Part shown: one piece after another, positions 36,769 through 46,344 of the stretch
Layout: each line of letters begins with the position of its first letter
How positions within the stretch are numbered: position 1 is the stretch's first letter
Source: Glaciecola sp964621345
GTDB taxonomy: Bacteria; Pseudomonadota; Gammaproteobacteria; Enterobacterales; Alteromonadaceae
DNA length: 64,000 bases
Assembly (NCBI GenBank): GCA_964621345.1
Contig: CAZUON010000012.1
Location: forward strand, 9,060-73,059
Direction: 5' to 3'
Program-made: the position numbers and the translations under genes
The notes under the pieces: generated by a model
Databases searched by the model: none
What the model was told of the DNA's origin: nothing
What the model saw: only the letters and a program-made list of their open reading frames with translations

Positions 36769-38166
36769 ATGACCAATGCCCCAGTCGCCGATGTCTTGGC
36801 TGGTAAACATGCTGTTAGTAGCACCGTCGAGGTAAAAGGATGGGTGCGCACTAAACGTGATTCTAAAGCCGGCTTATCGTTTGTAGCCGTGCACGATGGT
36901 AGTTGTTTTGACCCTGTGCAAATAGTGGTGCTCAATACTTTAGCCAATTACGACGAAGTATTACGTTTAACAACCGGTTGCTCGGTTCGCGCAAAAGGTA
37001 TTGTTAAACAATCTGAGGGCGCAGGCCAAGCGGTTGAGATTGAAGCAAGTGAATTAGAAGTCATTGGTTGGGTCGAAAACCCCGACACATATCCAATGGC
37101 CGCAAAACGTCATAGCATTGAATATTTGCGCGAACATGCACATTTGCGTCCACGCACAAATATTATTGGTGCAGTAACACGTGTGCGAAATTGCTTGTCG
37201 CAAGCCGTGCATCGCTTTTTTCATGAAAAAGGTTACTGCTGGATAAGCACGCCTATTCTTACTGCCTCTGATACCGAAGGTGCTGGTGAGATGTTCAGAG
37301 TCTCAACTTTAGACATGCTTAACGTCCCGACTGACGATAAAGGCCAAGTCGACTACAGCCAAGATTTCTTTGGTAAAGAAACCTTTTTGACAGTCTCTGG
37401 ACAACTCAACGTAGAAACTTATTGTACTGCAATGTCTAAGGTTTATACCTTTGGTCCAACGTTTAGAGCTGAAAACTCCAATACTAGCCGCCATTTAGCC
37501 GAGTTTTGGATGATCGAACCAGAAGTCGCTTTTGCAGACTTATCGACTATTGCGCAACTAGCAGAAGACTTACTGAAGTATGTATTTGCCGCCGTGCTTG
37601 AAGAGCGCGCCGATGATATGGCGTTTTTCGCGCAACGTGTTAATAAAGAAGTCATCACCCGCATGCAATCGGTGATTGATTCTGATTTTGTGCGCATGGA
37701 CTACACCGATGCCATTGAAATTCTGCAAAAAAGCGGACGTAAATTTGAGTTCCCTGTGGAATGGGGTGTAGATTTATCGTCTGAGCATGAGCGTTACTTA
37801 GCAGAAGAACATGTTGGCGCACCGGTTATCATGCAGAACTATCCTAAAGATATCAAAGCCTTTTACATGCGCATAAACGATGACGAAAAAACGGTTGCTG
37901 CAATGGACGTATTAGCGCCTGGCATCGGTGAAATCATTGGTGGCTCCCAGCGTGAAGAGAGACTTGACGTGTTTGACCGCAGGCTAGCCGAAATGAACCT
38001 AAGTGCTGAAGACTACTCGTGGTATCGCGACCTTCGTCGTTATGGCAGTGTGCCTCATGCAGGCTTCGGCTTAGGCTTTGAGCGTTTAGTGGCCTATGTA
38101 ACTGGCGTACAAAATGTCAGAGATGTTATTCCTTTCCCAAGAACTCCAGGTAACGCAAATTACTAA
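36769..38166 (+). CDS. asnS: Asparaginyl-tRNA synthetase
   Basis: Class II aminoacyl-tRNA synthetase charging tRNA-Asn, 465 residues, the usual length. It has an N-terminal anticodon-binding OB fold (VEVKGWVRTKRDSKAGLSFV), motif 2 FGPTFRAENSNTSRHLAEFW and motif 3 GFGLGFERLVAYVTG. The ATG at 36769 is chosen because GGAG lies 6 nt upstream and MTNAPVADVL fits the family; the frame is open to 36721. It is followed by a strong terminator. Confidence 0.98.
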   Translation: MTNAPVADVLAGKHAVSSTVEVKGWVRTKRDSKAGLSFVAVHDGSCFDPVQIVVLNTLANYDEVLRLTTGCSVRAKGIVKQSEGAGQAVEIEASELEVIGWVENPDTYPMAAKRHSIEYLREHAHLRPRTNIIGAVTRVRNCLSQAVHRFFHEKGYCWISTPILTASDTEGAGEMFRVSTLDMLNVPTDDKGQVDYSQDFFGKETFLTVSGQLNVETYCTAMSKVYTFGPTFRAENSNTSRHLAEFWMIEPEVAFADLSTIAQLAEDLLKYVFAAVLEERADDMAFFAQRVNKEVITRMQSVIDSDFVRMDYTDAIEILQKSGRKFEFPVEWGVDLSSEHERYLAEEHVGAPVIMQNYPKDIKAFYMRINDDEKTVAAMDVLAPGIGEIIGGSQREERLDVFDRRLAEMNLSAEDYSWYRDLRRYGSVPHAGFGLGFERLVAYVTGVQNVRDVIPFPRTPGNANY

Positions 38167-38196
38167 ATTGTGAGCAAAAACGTTAACGATGTAGTC

Positions 38197-38231
38197 AAAA
38201 AGACCACCTTCTTAAAGGTGGTCTTTTTTTT
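38197..38231 (+). terminator. Rho-independent terminator of asnS
   Basis: Perfect 10-bp stem AGACCACCTT / AAGGTGGTCT with a CTTA loop, preceded by a run of A and followed by a run of eight T. It lies 30 bp after the asnS stop. Confidence 0.95.
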
Positions 38232-38367
38232 GCCGATACACAATAAGCCTTGCAAGCCGCTAAATACCTAGCAACACGCCCCTTTCATATATTTCGTTAC
38301 ATTTGGCACATACCTTGTACATATCTATGTTGTAAATTGTATGCGTACTCACTAAGGATAGAGCAAG

Positions 38368-39525
38368 ATGAAAAGCATAATTTTTAAAATACTCGGTTTT
38401 ATAGTTATCATCAGTATCGCGGTTGGATTAAGTATGGGTATTCAAGCCACCGCACAAGACGATGAGGTTAAGGAAGAAAAAGATACACGCCCCACGGTGA
38501 GTATCGAGCAGTTAGTTCCACTTAACCACGACGTGGCCATTTCAAGCTTTGGTGAAGTACAAGCGCTAGAAACTACTAATTTAGCAGCGCAAGTAAGCGG
38601 CGAAGTGCTAAATTGGAATCCACAGTTTGTTGCAGGTGGCGTCGTAAAACGCGGAGATGTATTATTCACCATTGAGCCTGATACCTATGAAGCTGCTGTA
38701 CTGCAAGCAGAAGCGCAAGTATCGCTAGCACAAGCTACGCTGACCGAGGAACTTGCTCGACAAAAAGTGGCTCAGCGAGAAGCGCTTAACTTGGGCGATA
38801 ACCGAGTATCTGATTTATATTTGCGAAAACCTCAAGTATTGAGTGCCCAAGCACAACTCAAATCTGCAGAAGCCTCTTTACGTATTGCAAAACGTAACCT
38901 CGCAAAAACCCAAGTAACCGCGCCTTACGATGCACTTGTTATGTCAAGAGAGATTGGCTCAGGTACTTATGTCAGTCCTGGCATGAAAGTCGCTGCGTTA
39001 AGTAATATTGAAAGTGCAGAAATTATTGTGCCAATTGCCGGCTTTGACCGCCCGTTTTTAGTCGATGATATGCAAGGAAACGAAGCACTAATTACCACCA
39101 AAGACAGTGCATCCATTCAGCGGTTAGGTACGGTATCAAGAGACCTTGGCGTATTAGATGAAGCAACACGCATGCTGCATCTTGTGGTAAAAGTAGAGGA
39201 CCCCTACAGTCTCAATTCAAATGCACCAGCGCTTAAATTTGGTTCATATGTACAAGTGTCAGTGCAAGGCAAGCAATTACGCAGTGTGTATAAAGTGCCG
39301 CAATCTTTAGTCAATAATCGTAAAATTTGGTTATTAGATGAAAACGAACAGCTGCAATCGCATCCTGTTGAAGTGCTTCGAGAAGAAGGTAGTTACTTTT
39401 TTATCTCAAGTGATATCGACGCCGATGCAAAACTCGTAAAAGAGCTACCTGAATATCCTCAAAATGGTATGCAAGTGAAGGTGAAAACACCTGAACAAGC
39501 GCTCATTTCATATAATAGAAACTAA
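38368..39525 (+). CDS. RND efflux periplasmic adaptor (membrane fusion protein)
   Basis: HlyD/AcrA-type adaptor of 385 residues with an N-terminal membrane anchor or signal (about 7-27), a lipoyl half-motif ALETTNLAAQVSGEV, an alpha-helical hairpin rich in Ala and Gln (about 110-170) and the second half TAPYDALVMSREIGSGTYV. It links the inner-membrane pump encoded 12 bp downstream with an outer-membrane channel not encoded here. AAGGA upstream supports the start. No regulator gene is adjacent, and the substrate is unknown. Confidence 0.93.
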   Translation: MKSIIFKILGFIVIISIAVGLSMGIQATAQDDEVKEEKDTRPTVSIEQLVPLNHDVAISSFGEVQALETTNLAAQVSGEVLNWNPQFVAGGVVKRGDVLFTIEPDTYEAAVLQAEAQVSLAQATLTEELARQKVAQREALNLGDNRVSDLYLRKPQVLSAQAQLKSAEASLRIAKRNLAKTQVTAPYDALVMSREIGSGTYVSPGMKVAALSNIESAEIIVPIAGFDRPFLVDDMQGNEALITTKDSASIQRLGTVSRDLGVLDEATRMLHLVVKVEDPYSLNSNAPALKFGSYVQVSVQGKQLRSVYKVPQSLVNNRKIWLLDENEQLQSHPVEVLREEGSYFFISSDIDADAKLVKELPEYPQNGMQVKVKTPEQALISYNRN

Positions 39526-39537
39526 GGGAGAGCGCAC

Positions 39538-42500
39538 ATGGACACTCAACACTCCGACCAGCAACCCCATGAAGCTAAAAGCATGCCTACGGGTTTAATC
39601 GCCTTTTTTGCGCAAAATCCAGTTGCGGCAAACTTGCTCATGGGCTTTATCATTATTATGGGTTTGGTTAGCTATTCGACCATCCAAAAACAAATGTTCC
39701 CGAATATTGAAATTAACTATATTACGGCGAACGTTTCCTACCCTGGCGCATCCCCAAAGGAAATTGAAGAAAACATCGTTATTAAGATTGAAGAAGCGAT
39801 TACCGATGTTACCGAAATTAAAAAGTCCGTAGGACGCTCTTGGCGTGGCGGTGGCCGTGTGACTATGGAAATTCATGCCTCTGAGCATTTGCCTGACGTC
39901 TTAGATAAGATCAAAGCCAGAGTCGACAGTATTGCTACTTTTCCGGCCTCAATGGAACCTATAAATGTTTCGCAAATTGAATGGCAGCAGCAGGTAGTTG
40001 AATTGACCTTGGTCGGTGATATGCCACTAACCGAGCTAAAACCGATTGCTCTGCAGATTGAAGAAGAAGTGCTGCAGTTAAGTAATGTGCAAATTGCAGA
40101 AGCTAATGCACCGGATGCAGAGATTGGCATTGAAGTGCAGCCTGAGATGCTGCGCAAATATAATTTAACAATCAATGATATTTCCCAAGCAATACGCCGT
40201 TATTCTGCGAATTTTTCTGCGGGTCAAATCAGAAGCGACAGCGGCATGATTGCTGTGCGCGTTGAAAACCAATTTTATAATGGTGAAGAATTTCGCGATA
40301 TTCCTGTTAAGATCGGAAATGGCGGCGCAAAAGTCTTATTAAAAGACGTTGCCGTTATTAAGGACGAATTTACCGAAGGCGAACGCTACTTCAAATATAA
40401 TGGCGAAAACGCGATTTATATGTCGGTCAGTGCCACTAAAGCCCAAAATATTATCCCCGTCGCCGATTCTGTAAAAGCGTATGTAGCTGAGCGTAACAAA
40501 ACCCTGCCCGACGGTGTGAAGTTAGAAGTGCTAGTGGATATGACTTACTATCTCAACGGTCGCCTCGATATGATGTTAGGCAACATGACCCAAGGTGCAG
40601 TTTTAGTGTTTTTAATGCTGGCGCTATTCTTACGCGTAAAACTCGCGTTTTGGGTGATGATAGGTCTACCAGTATGCTTTTTAGGCGCGATGATGTTGAT
40701 GCCGATGCTGGGCATTACCATTAATATCTTGTCACTATTTGCATTTATTATGGTACTCGGGATAGTGGTAGACGATGCCATAGTCATAGGGGAAAGCGCC
40801 TATACCGAAATTGAAACCAAAGGCGGCGGCGTGCGCAATGTCATTATTGGTGCTAAACGTGTTGCAACTCCCGCTACCTTTGGCGTCTTAACGACCATCG
40901 CAGTATTTGCGCCATTTGTATTCACGTCAGGACCCATGGGTGACTTTTTTATTAATATCGCCGGTGTTGCTATTCTATGCTTAATCTTTTCTCTGATTGA
41001 ATCAAAACTTATATTACCAGCTCATATTGCCCATTCTACCTTCAAGCCTTTAAAAGAAAATGGTTGGAGAGAACGTTTTAATAACGCTTACTTTGGCTTT
41101 GTACAGGGTCCATATAAGCGTTTTGTCACCGCTTGTACACGTCAGCGCTGGTTAGTATTAGCCACCTTTATTGCACTACTGATTATCAGCTTTGGCTTAA
41201 TTCAAGCGAATTATGTACGCATGGTACCTGAGCCTAAAGTACCTCATGACTTCCCAAGTATTAATATCGAAATGAGTGAAACTGTTGCTGATGAAGTGAC
41301 CATTGAAGCGCTTAAAACGGTTGAACAAGTAGTACTCAGTGTAGATGAGCAAATTAAACAAGAATACGGCAGCGGTATGGTGCGAGACATTTTAGTATGG
41401 AATAACGGTCGCACCGAAGGTCGCTTAATGGCGCCGCTTGTAGATGAAGATAAACGTCACTTTGATACTTTTGAGCTTGCTCGCCGCTGGCGCGAGGCGA
41501 TGCCTGAAATTGCTGGTATGAAGTCGTTTACGATTCAAGACGATGTAAATGGCGGCGGTGACGACGGTGAATTTGGCTACATGCTATTTGGCTCAGACAT
41601 TGCCACATTAAACGCGGCGGGTCGCATGATGATTGATAAATTACAAACCGAAAAAGGCTTGTTCGATATCAGCTCTACCATCGATCCCGACAGCAAAGAA
41701 GTGCAACTGCAGTTAAAACCGGTCGCCTATGACTTAGGTTTAGACCTCACTACGATTGCAAGTCAAGTCGGTGCAAGCTTTTATGGCGGTGAAGCACAGC
41801 GCGTGCTGCGTGATGGCGAAGAAGTGCGCGTTATGGTGCGCTACCCAAAACTTACTCGTGAGCGTTTTGCCGACTTAAAACATGCAGTAATCACAACGCC
41901 AAGCGGCCAAGAAGTGATGCTAGGTGACGTGGTAGATTTATATGAGGCGCCGGGGATCAGTTACATACGCCGCGAAGGTGGTTTCAGAAGCGTATATATC
42001 TGGGGCTCAATTGATGAGCAAGCCATTGAGCCGAGTGAAGTGGTCGATAATATCAAAGATAATATCTTACCTGCACTTAAAGAAGCCTTTCCTTCGGTAA
42101 AAACTGAACTTGGCGGTCAAATAGAAGAGCAGCAAGCACAACAGAGTCAGCAGACCATGTTCTTTGCAGCAGGTATGATCATGGTGTACATATTGTTAGC
42201 GGTGCCCTTAAAAAGCTATGCTCAGCCTCTGATCATCATGTCGGTTATTCCCTTTAGTTTTACAGGTGCTATATGGGGACACTATCTGTTTGGCATGGAC
42301 ATCAGTATGTTCTCTTCATTTGGATTAATTGCGGCCGCTGGGGTAGTTATTAATGACTCTCTGGTGATGACCGACTTTGTTAACCAACGAAGAGCACAAG
42401 GCTTTAGTATAAAAGATGCGGTAATTGATGCTGGTTGCTCAAGGTTCAGAGCAATTACTCTAACCTCTTTTACCACCTTCGCAGGGGTGCTTCCTATAAT

Positions 42501-42705
42501 GTTTGAAACCTCTTTGCAAGCTGGCTTTGTTATTCCAATGGCAGTTGCTCTGGGCTTTGCTGTGATGTATGCCACGCTAGTAACCTTAATATTGGTACCA
42601 TGTTTGTATCTTATTTTGTCGGATATTGGACATGTCGCAAGGCGCTTTGGTAGCTTCATAAAAGGCTTGTTTATACGTTCAAATAAAACAGCAGAACAGC
42701 TTTAG
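39538..42705 (+). CDS. RND efflux pump inner-membrane permease
   Basis: Proton-driven RND transporter of 1055 residues. About twelve membrane helices are arranged around two large periplasmic loops, with SYPGASPKEIEENIVIKIEE after the first helix. The proton-relay segment MVLGIVVDDAIVIGE carries the paired aspartates, and AGVVINDSLVMTDF is the matching region in the second half. It sits with its adaptor in one operon ending in a terminator. No TolC-like gene is present. Confidence 0.95.
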   Translation: MDTQHSDQQPHEAKSMPTGLIAFFAQNPVAANLLMGFIIIMGLVSYSTIQKQMFPNIEINYITANVSYPGASPKEIEENIVIKIEEAITDVTEIKKSVGRSWRGGGRVTMEIHASEHLPDVLDKIKARVDSIATFPASMEPINVSQIEWQQQVVELTLVGDMPLTELKPIALQIEEEVLQLSNVQIAEANAPDAEIGIEVQPEMLRKYNLTINDISQAIRRYSANFSAGQIRSDSGMIAVRVENQFYNGEEFRDIPVKIGNGGAKVLLKDVAVIKDEFTEGERYFKYNGENAIYMSVSATKAQNIIPVADSVKAYVAERNKTLPDGVKLEVLVDMTYYLNGRLDMMLGNMTQGAVLVFLMLALFLRVKLAFWVMIGLPVCFLGAMMLMPMLGITINILSLFAFIMVLGIVVDDAIVIGESAYTEIETKGGGVRNVIIGAKRVATPATFGVLTTIAVFAPFVFTSGPMGDFFINIAGVAILCLIFSLIESKLILPAHIAHSTFKPLKENGWRERFNNAYFGFVQGPYKRFVTACTRQRWLVLATFIALLIISFGLIQANYVRMVPEPKVPHDFPSINIEMSETVADEVTIEALKTVEQVVLSVDEQIKQEYGSGMVRDILVWNNGRTEGRLMAPLVDEDKRHFDTFELARRWREAMPEIAGMKSFTIQDDVNGGGDDGEFGYMLFGSDIATLNAAGRMMIDKLQTEKGLFDISSTIDPDSKEVQLQLKPVAYDLGLDLTTIASQVGASFYGGEAQRVLRDGEEVRVMVRYPKLTRERFADLKHAVITTPSGQEVMLGDVVDLYEAPGISYIRREGGFRSVYIWGSIDEQAIEPSEVVDNIKDNILPALKEAFPSVKTELGGQIEEQQAQQSQQTMFFAAGMIMVYILLAVPLKSYAQPLIIMSVIPFSFTGAIWGHYLFGMDISMFSSFGLIAAAGVVINDSLVMTDFVNQRRAQGFSIKDAVIDAGCSRFRAITLTSFTTFAGVLPIMFETSLQAGFVIPMAVALGFAVMYATLVTLILVPCLYLILSDIGHVARRFGSFIKGLFIRSNKTAEQL

Positions 42706-42741
42706 TTAATGACCTAAGGTGTATATCTAAAGTAAATATTT

Positions 42742-42777
42742 AAGCGCTCATTGCACATTACATGAGCGCTTTTTTTA
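42742..42777 (+). terminator. Rho-independent terminator of the RND operon
   Basis: Perfect 10-bp stem AAGCGCTCAT / ATGAGCGCTT with a 10-nt loop, followed by a run of eight T (42770-42777). It lies 36 bp after the permease stop. Confidence 0.92.
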
Positions 42778-42849
42778 TGAAATAGACTTAAGCTTTTCCG
42801 TTGTACTCCGTTACACTCTACAAACTGCAGCAACATTACACGGACAGAC

Positions 42850-45159
42850 ATGACACAACGGAGCAGGTTTAGGCTTATCTTTGAATACCCTTGGTGGCTA
42901 ATTGTGGTGCTAATCTCTAGCATCATGATTATTTCTATTGGTGCAAAAGATTTGTATTTTCGAGGGGACTACAAGGTATTTTTTGAGCCCGATAACCCTC
43001 AACGGCTTGCCTATGAAAACATGCAGCGTATTTTTACCAAAAACGAGAGCGTATCAATCGTTATCTCACAACCCGGAAGTGATTTATTTAATCAAGAAAG
43101 CCTAAGTTTAATTAAACGCTTAAGCGATGACAGCTGGCAAATCCCTCTTTCCACTCGCGTTGACTCCATCACCAATTTTCAACACACCTACGACCAAGAC
43201 AATGACTTAGTGGTCGAAGATTTACTGCTTGAACTCGACTGGCTTTCTGATGCCTATATAAAACGCATGAAGGCAGTTTCGCTAAATGAGTTAGATCTAG
43301 TTAACAAACTTATTTCCCCTGATGGCAAAGTGGCCATGATTAATATCAACGTGCAGTTGCCCGACGGTGACCAAACCGCTGAAATAACCGAAATCGGGAA
43401 TTATGTGCGGAATATGATTGCGCCTTACCAAGAAGAATTTAAAGCGCATGAAATTCGGCTTTCGGGCATTGTTATTATGACCGATGCGATGTTTTTAGCC
43501 GCACAAAAGGATGCCCAAACCTTATTTCCACTGATGTTTTTGCTAATCACCTTCTTACTTATATTACTAATGCGGTCTTTTTTAGCGGTACTAGCCACCT
43601 TAATCATTGTATTTACCAGTATCGGCGCCACCATGGGAATTGGCGGCTGGGCGGGTTTATTTATGAATATCGCTACGGTGAACGTGCCGATTATTATTAT
43701 GACCCTCGCCATAGCCGACAGCGTGCATCTACTCTCTGGCATGCGCTATCGCATGCAGTTAGGCGACGACAAAATCACCGCAATTAAGTATTCGTTAGCG
43801 CTGAATATGCGCCCAATTATCATCACCAGTGCGACCACTGCGATTGGCTTTTTAAGCTTAAATTTTGCGAAAGTTCCGATACTGAGTGACCTCGGTAATT
43901 TAGTTGCTGTGGGTGTATTTTTTGCGTGTTTACTCTCGTTAACCTTGCTTCCTGCACTCTTATTTATAATGCCCATTCGCTTTGTTCCCTCAGCTAACAT
44001 TAACAGCACAAGTCAGTGGACAAATATAGCCGAACTCGTTCGAAAGAATATACGCATATTGCTGTTGTGTTGCCTTGTCTTAGCCATAGGCGGCTCGTAT
44101 TTATCATCGCAAAACAGACTTAACGATATTGTGATTGAGTACTTCAATAAAGAAAACAGCTTTCGCCAAGATGCGGACTTTCAGCAAAATAACTTAAGCG
44201 GCCTCAGTAATGTCGATTTTGCCATTTATACCGATACAGAAAATGGCATTAACGACCCCGCTTTTTTGGCCCACATAGAAGCATTTACAGTGTGGCTAAA
44301 TCAGCAAGAAGAAGTTGACCATGTTGTGAGCTATAGCAATACGATAAAGCGCTTGAGTAAAAACATGAATCAGGACGATGATGATTTTTACCGCCTACCG
44401 GATACGCAAAACCTTGCTGCGCAATATCTATTGTTATATGAGATGTCACTGCCTTTTGGTTTAGATATCAATAATCAAATCGACATCAATAAGTCTGCTG
44501 TGCGCATCATGGTGACTTTGAAGAATCTTGGTAGTACCGAGTTTACCGATTTTGAAGCGCGGGCAAAGGAATTTATGCAACAAAACGCCGCGCAGTATCG
44601 TGTCGAGGCGGCTAGCATCCCACTGATATTTGCACACATCAGTAAAACGAATATGCAAAGTATGATACAAGGCGCTGTTATCGCCTTACTAATTATCTCC
44701 GCGTTATTGGTATTCGCTTTACGCAGTTTGAAATTAGGCTTAATTAGCTTGTTGCCAAATTTGCTGCCAGCACTCATGGGCTTTGGCTTTTGGGCGCTAT
44801 ATTCGGCAAACATCAGTATGGCTTTGTCGGTCGTATTAACGATGACCTTAGGAATTATTGTAGACGATACCGTTCACTTTTTAAGTAAGTTTAAAAGCGC
44901 GTTAGATAAAGGCTACAATGCACTTCAAAGTGTTGAATTTGCGTTTAAAAATGTTGGCAATGCACTGTTGATTACAACCGTTGTGCTCGCGTCTGGCTTT
45001 TCAGTGTTGGCCTTTTCAGACTTCGCAATTAACTCAGAAATGGGCATGCTAACAGCGATTATTATTGTGGCGGCGCTTGTAATTGATTTAACACTGCTTC
45101 CAGCATTATTATTATTTATATATGGCAGAGAGAATAATCGGGCAAAAAGTAGCGAATAA
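42850..45159 (+). CDS. MMPL/RND-superfamily exporter
   Basis: Membrane protein of 769 residues built from two repeats, each with one helix, a periplasmic domain and about five helices. Motif NVPIIIMTLAIADSVHLLSG in the first half and LTMTLGIIVDDTVHFLSKF in the second carry the aspartates of the RND proton relay. Members of this group export lipids or hydrophobic molecules. It stands after a terminator with its own start and 84 bp before cheB. Substrate unknown. Confidence 0.9.
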   Translation: MTQRSRFRLIFEYPWWLIVVLISSIMIISIGAKDLYFRGDYKVFFEPDNPQRLAYENMQRIFTKNESVSIVISQPGSDLFNQESLSLIKRLSDDSWQIPLSTRVDSITNFQHTYDQDNDLVVEDLLLELDWLSDAYIKRMKAVSLNELDLVNKLISPDGKVAMININVQLPDGDQTAEITEIGNYVRNMIAPYQEEFKAHEIRLSGIVIMTDAMFLAAQKDAQTLFPLMFLLITFLLILLMRSFLAVLATLIIVFTSIGATMGIGGWAGLFMNIATVNVPIIIMTLAIADSVHLLSGMRYRMQLGDDKITAIKYSLALNMRPIIITSATTAIGFLSLNFAKVPILSDLGNLVAVGVFFACLLSLTLLPALLFIMPIRFVPSANINSTSQWTNIAELVRKNIRILLLCCLVLAIGGSYLSSQNRLNDIVIEYFNKENSFRQDADFQQNNLSGLSNVDFAIYTDTENGINDPAFLAHIEAFTVWLNQQEEVDHVVSYSNTIKRLSKNMNQDDDDFYRLPDTQNLAAQYLLLYEMSLPFGLDINNQIDINKSAVRIMVTLKNLGSTEFTDFEARAKEFMQQNAAQYRVEAASIPLIFAHISKTNMQSMIQGAVIALLIISALLVFALRSLKLGLISLLPNLLPALMGFGFWALYSANISMALSVVLTMTLGIIVDDTVHFLSKFKSALDKGYNALQSVEFAFKNVGNALLITTVVLASGFSVLAFSDFAINSEMGMLTAIIIVAALVIDLTLLPALLLFIYGRENNRAKSSE

Positions 45160-45243
45160 ATGCAACTTTTCCTCACCATTTTACCAAAATTACCGATGAC
45201 TTAAGTATATAAAATCAGTAAAAAACACCAACAACAGGATGCT

Positions 45244-46344
45244 ATGCAAAACAAAGTCGCCATTAAAGTGCTCGTAGTAGATGATTCATCGCTGATGCGA
45301 AGTCATATCTGCGCTGCCCTTGTTGAGCATGATATGGTCACTGACACCGCGGCTAATGGAGTGGAATGCCTAGAAAAAATTAAGCGTTTTAAGCCCGATG
45401 TGATCACCTTAGATATCAACATGCCGGTGATGGACGGCATAGAGTGTTTGACTAAAATTATGGCAAAGTACCCTACCCCCGTTGTTATGATTTCAAGCTT
45501 GACTCAAAAAAATGCGGGGGAAACCTTAAAGGCACTCGATTTAGGTGCGGTAGATTATATTGCTAAACCCAGCGGTTCGGTATCACTAACGCTCAATCGC
45601 ACAAAATATATGCTGGTAAGCAAAGTCATTAATGCTAGCAAGGTAAAGGTAGCGTCAAAAATACAATCCGGTGCAGTGCCTTCTGCCTCGGAGCAAAATG
45701 TAAAACGCGCCGAACCGACTCATAAGTATCCCGCAAACTCTATTACCCAAACAAGAGCAACAGGCAAGCATAACAGCGATATAAAACTAGTTGTTATAGG
45801 AGTGTCGACAGGTGGACCAGGCTGTTTACAAGAAATCATTCCAAAACTGCCAGCAAATTATCCCTACCCAATTGTGATTGCCCAGCATATGCCTGCCCGC
45901 TTTACCAAAGTGTTTGCAGCCAGGCTCAATAAGCTATCGAATATGGAAGTGGAGGAGCTTAGCAGTATCACCAACTTGGAAGCTGGCAGAGCTTACGTTG
46001 CTCAAGGTGATGAAAACATTGAAGTGTTGATGCGAGATGGTCACTTAGCGGCAAGGCCCGATACCGAAAAATCTCACCATATTTGGCGTCCGAGCATTAC
46101 AAAACTGGTTGAGTCAACACTTAAGGTACTCAGTGCTAAGCAGATCTGTTTTGTACAACTAACGGGTATGGGTAACGATGGCGCTGAAGCAATGGCCAAA
46201 GCGCATGTCAGTGGTGCTACAACTATCGCCGAATCAGAGCAAACTTGTATTGTATACGGAATGCCAAAAGAGCTTGTAAAATTAAACGGAGCGAGTATGG
46301 TACTGCCCAATTACGATATCGCAAATGCACTCACATCTTTGTAG
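45244..46344 (+). CDS. cheB: CheB protein-glutamate methylesterase
   Basis: Chemotaxis adaptation enzyme of 366 residues: receiver domain with D57 in DVITLDINMPVMDG, a linker of about 45 residues, and the methylesterase domain with catalytic S188 (GVSTGGPG), H215 (IAQHMP) and D312 (GMGNDGAEA). It deamidates and demethylates chemoreceptors. AGGA four nt upstream supports the start. No cheR, cheA or receptor gene is adjacent, so it is an isolated copy in this window. Confidence 0.94.
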   Translation: MQNKVAIKVLVVDDSSLMRSHICAALVEHDMVTDTAANGVECLEKIKRFKPDVITLDINMPVMDGIECLTKIMAKYPTPVVMISSLTQKNAGETLKALDLGAVDYIAKPSGSVSLTLNRTKYMLVSKVINASKVKVASKIQSGAVPSASEQNVKRAEPTHKYPANSITQTRATGKHNSDIKLVVIGVSTGGPGCLQEIIPKLPANYPYPIVIAQHMPARFTKVFAARLNKLSNMEVEELSSITNLEAGRAYVAQGDENIEVLMRDGHLAARPDTEKSHHIWRPSITKLVESTLKVLSAKQICFVQLTGMGNDGAEAMAKAHVSGATTIAESEQTCIVYGMPKELVKLNGASMVLPNYDIANALTSL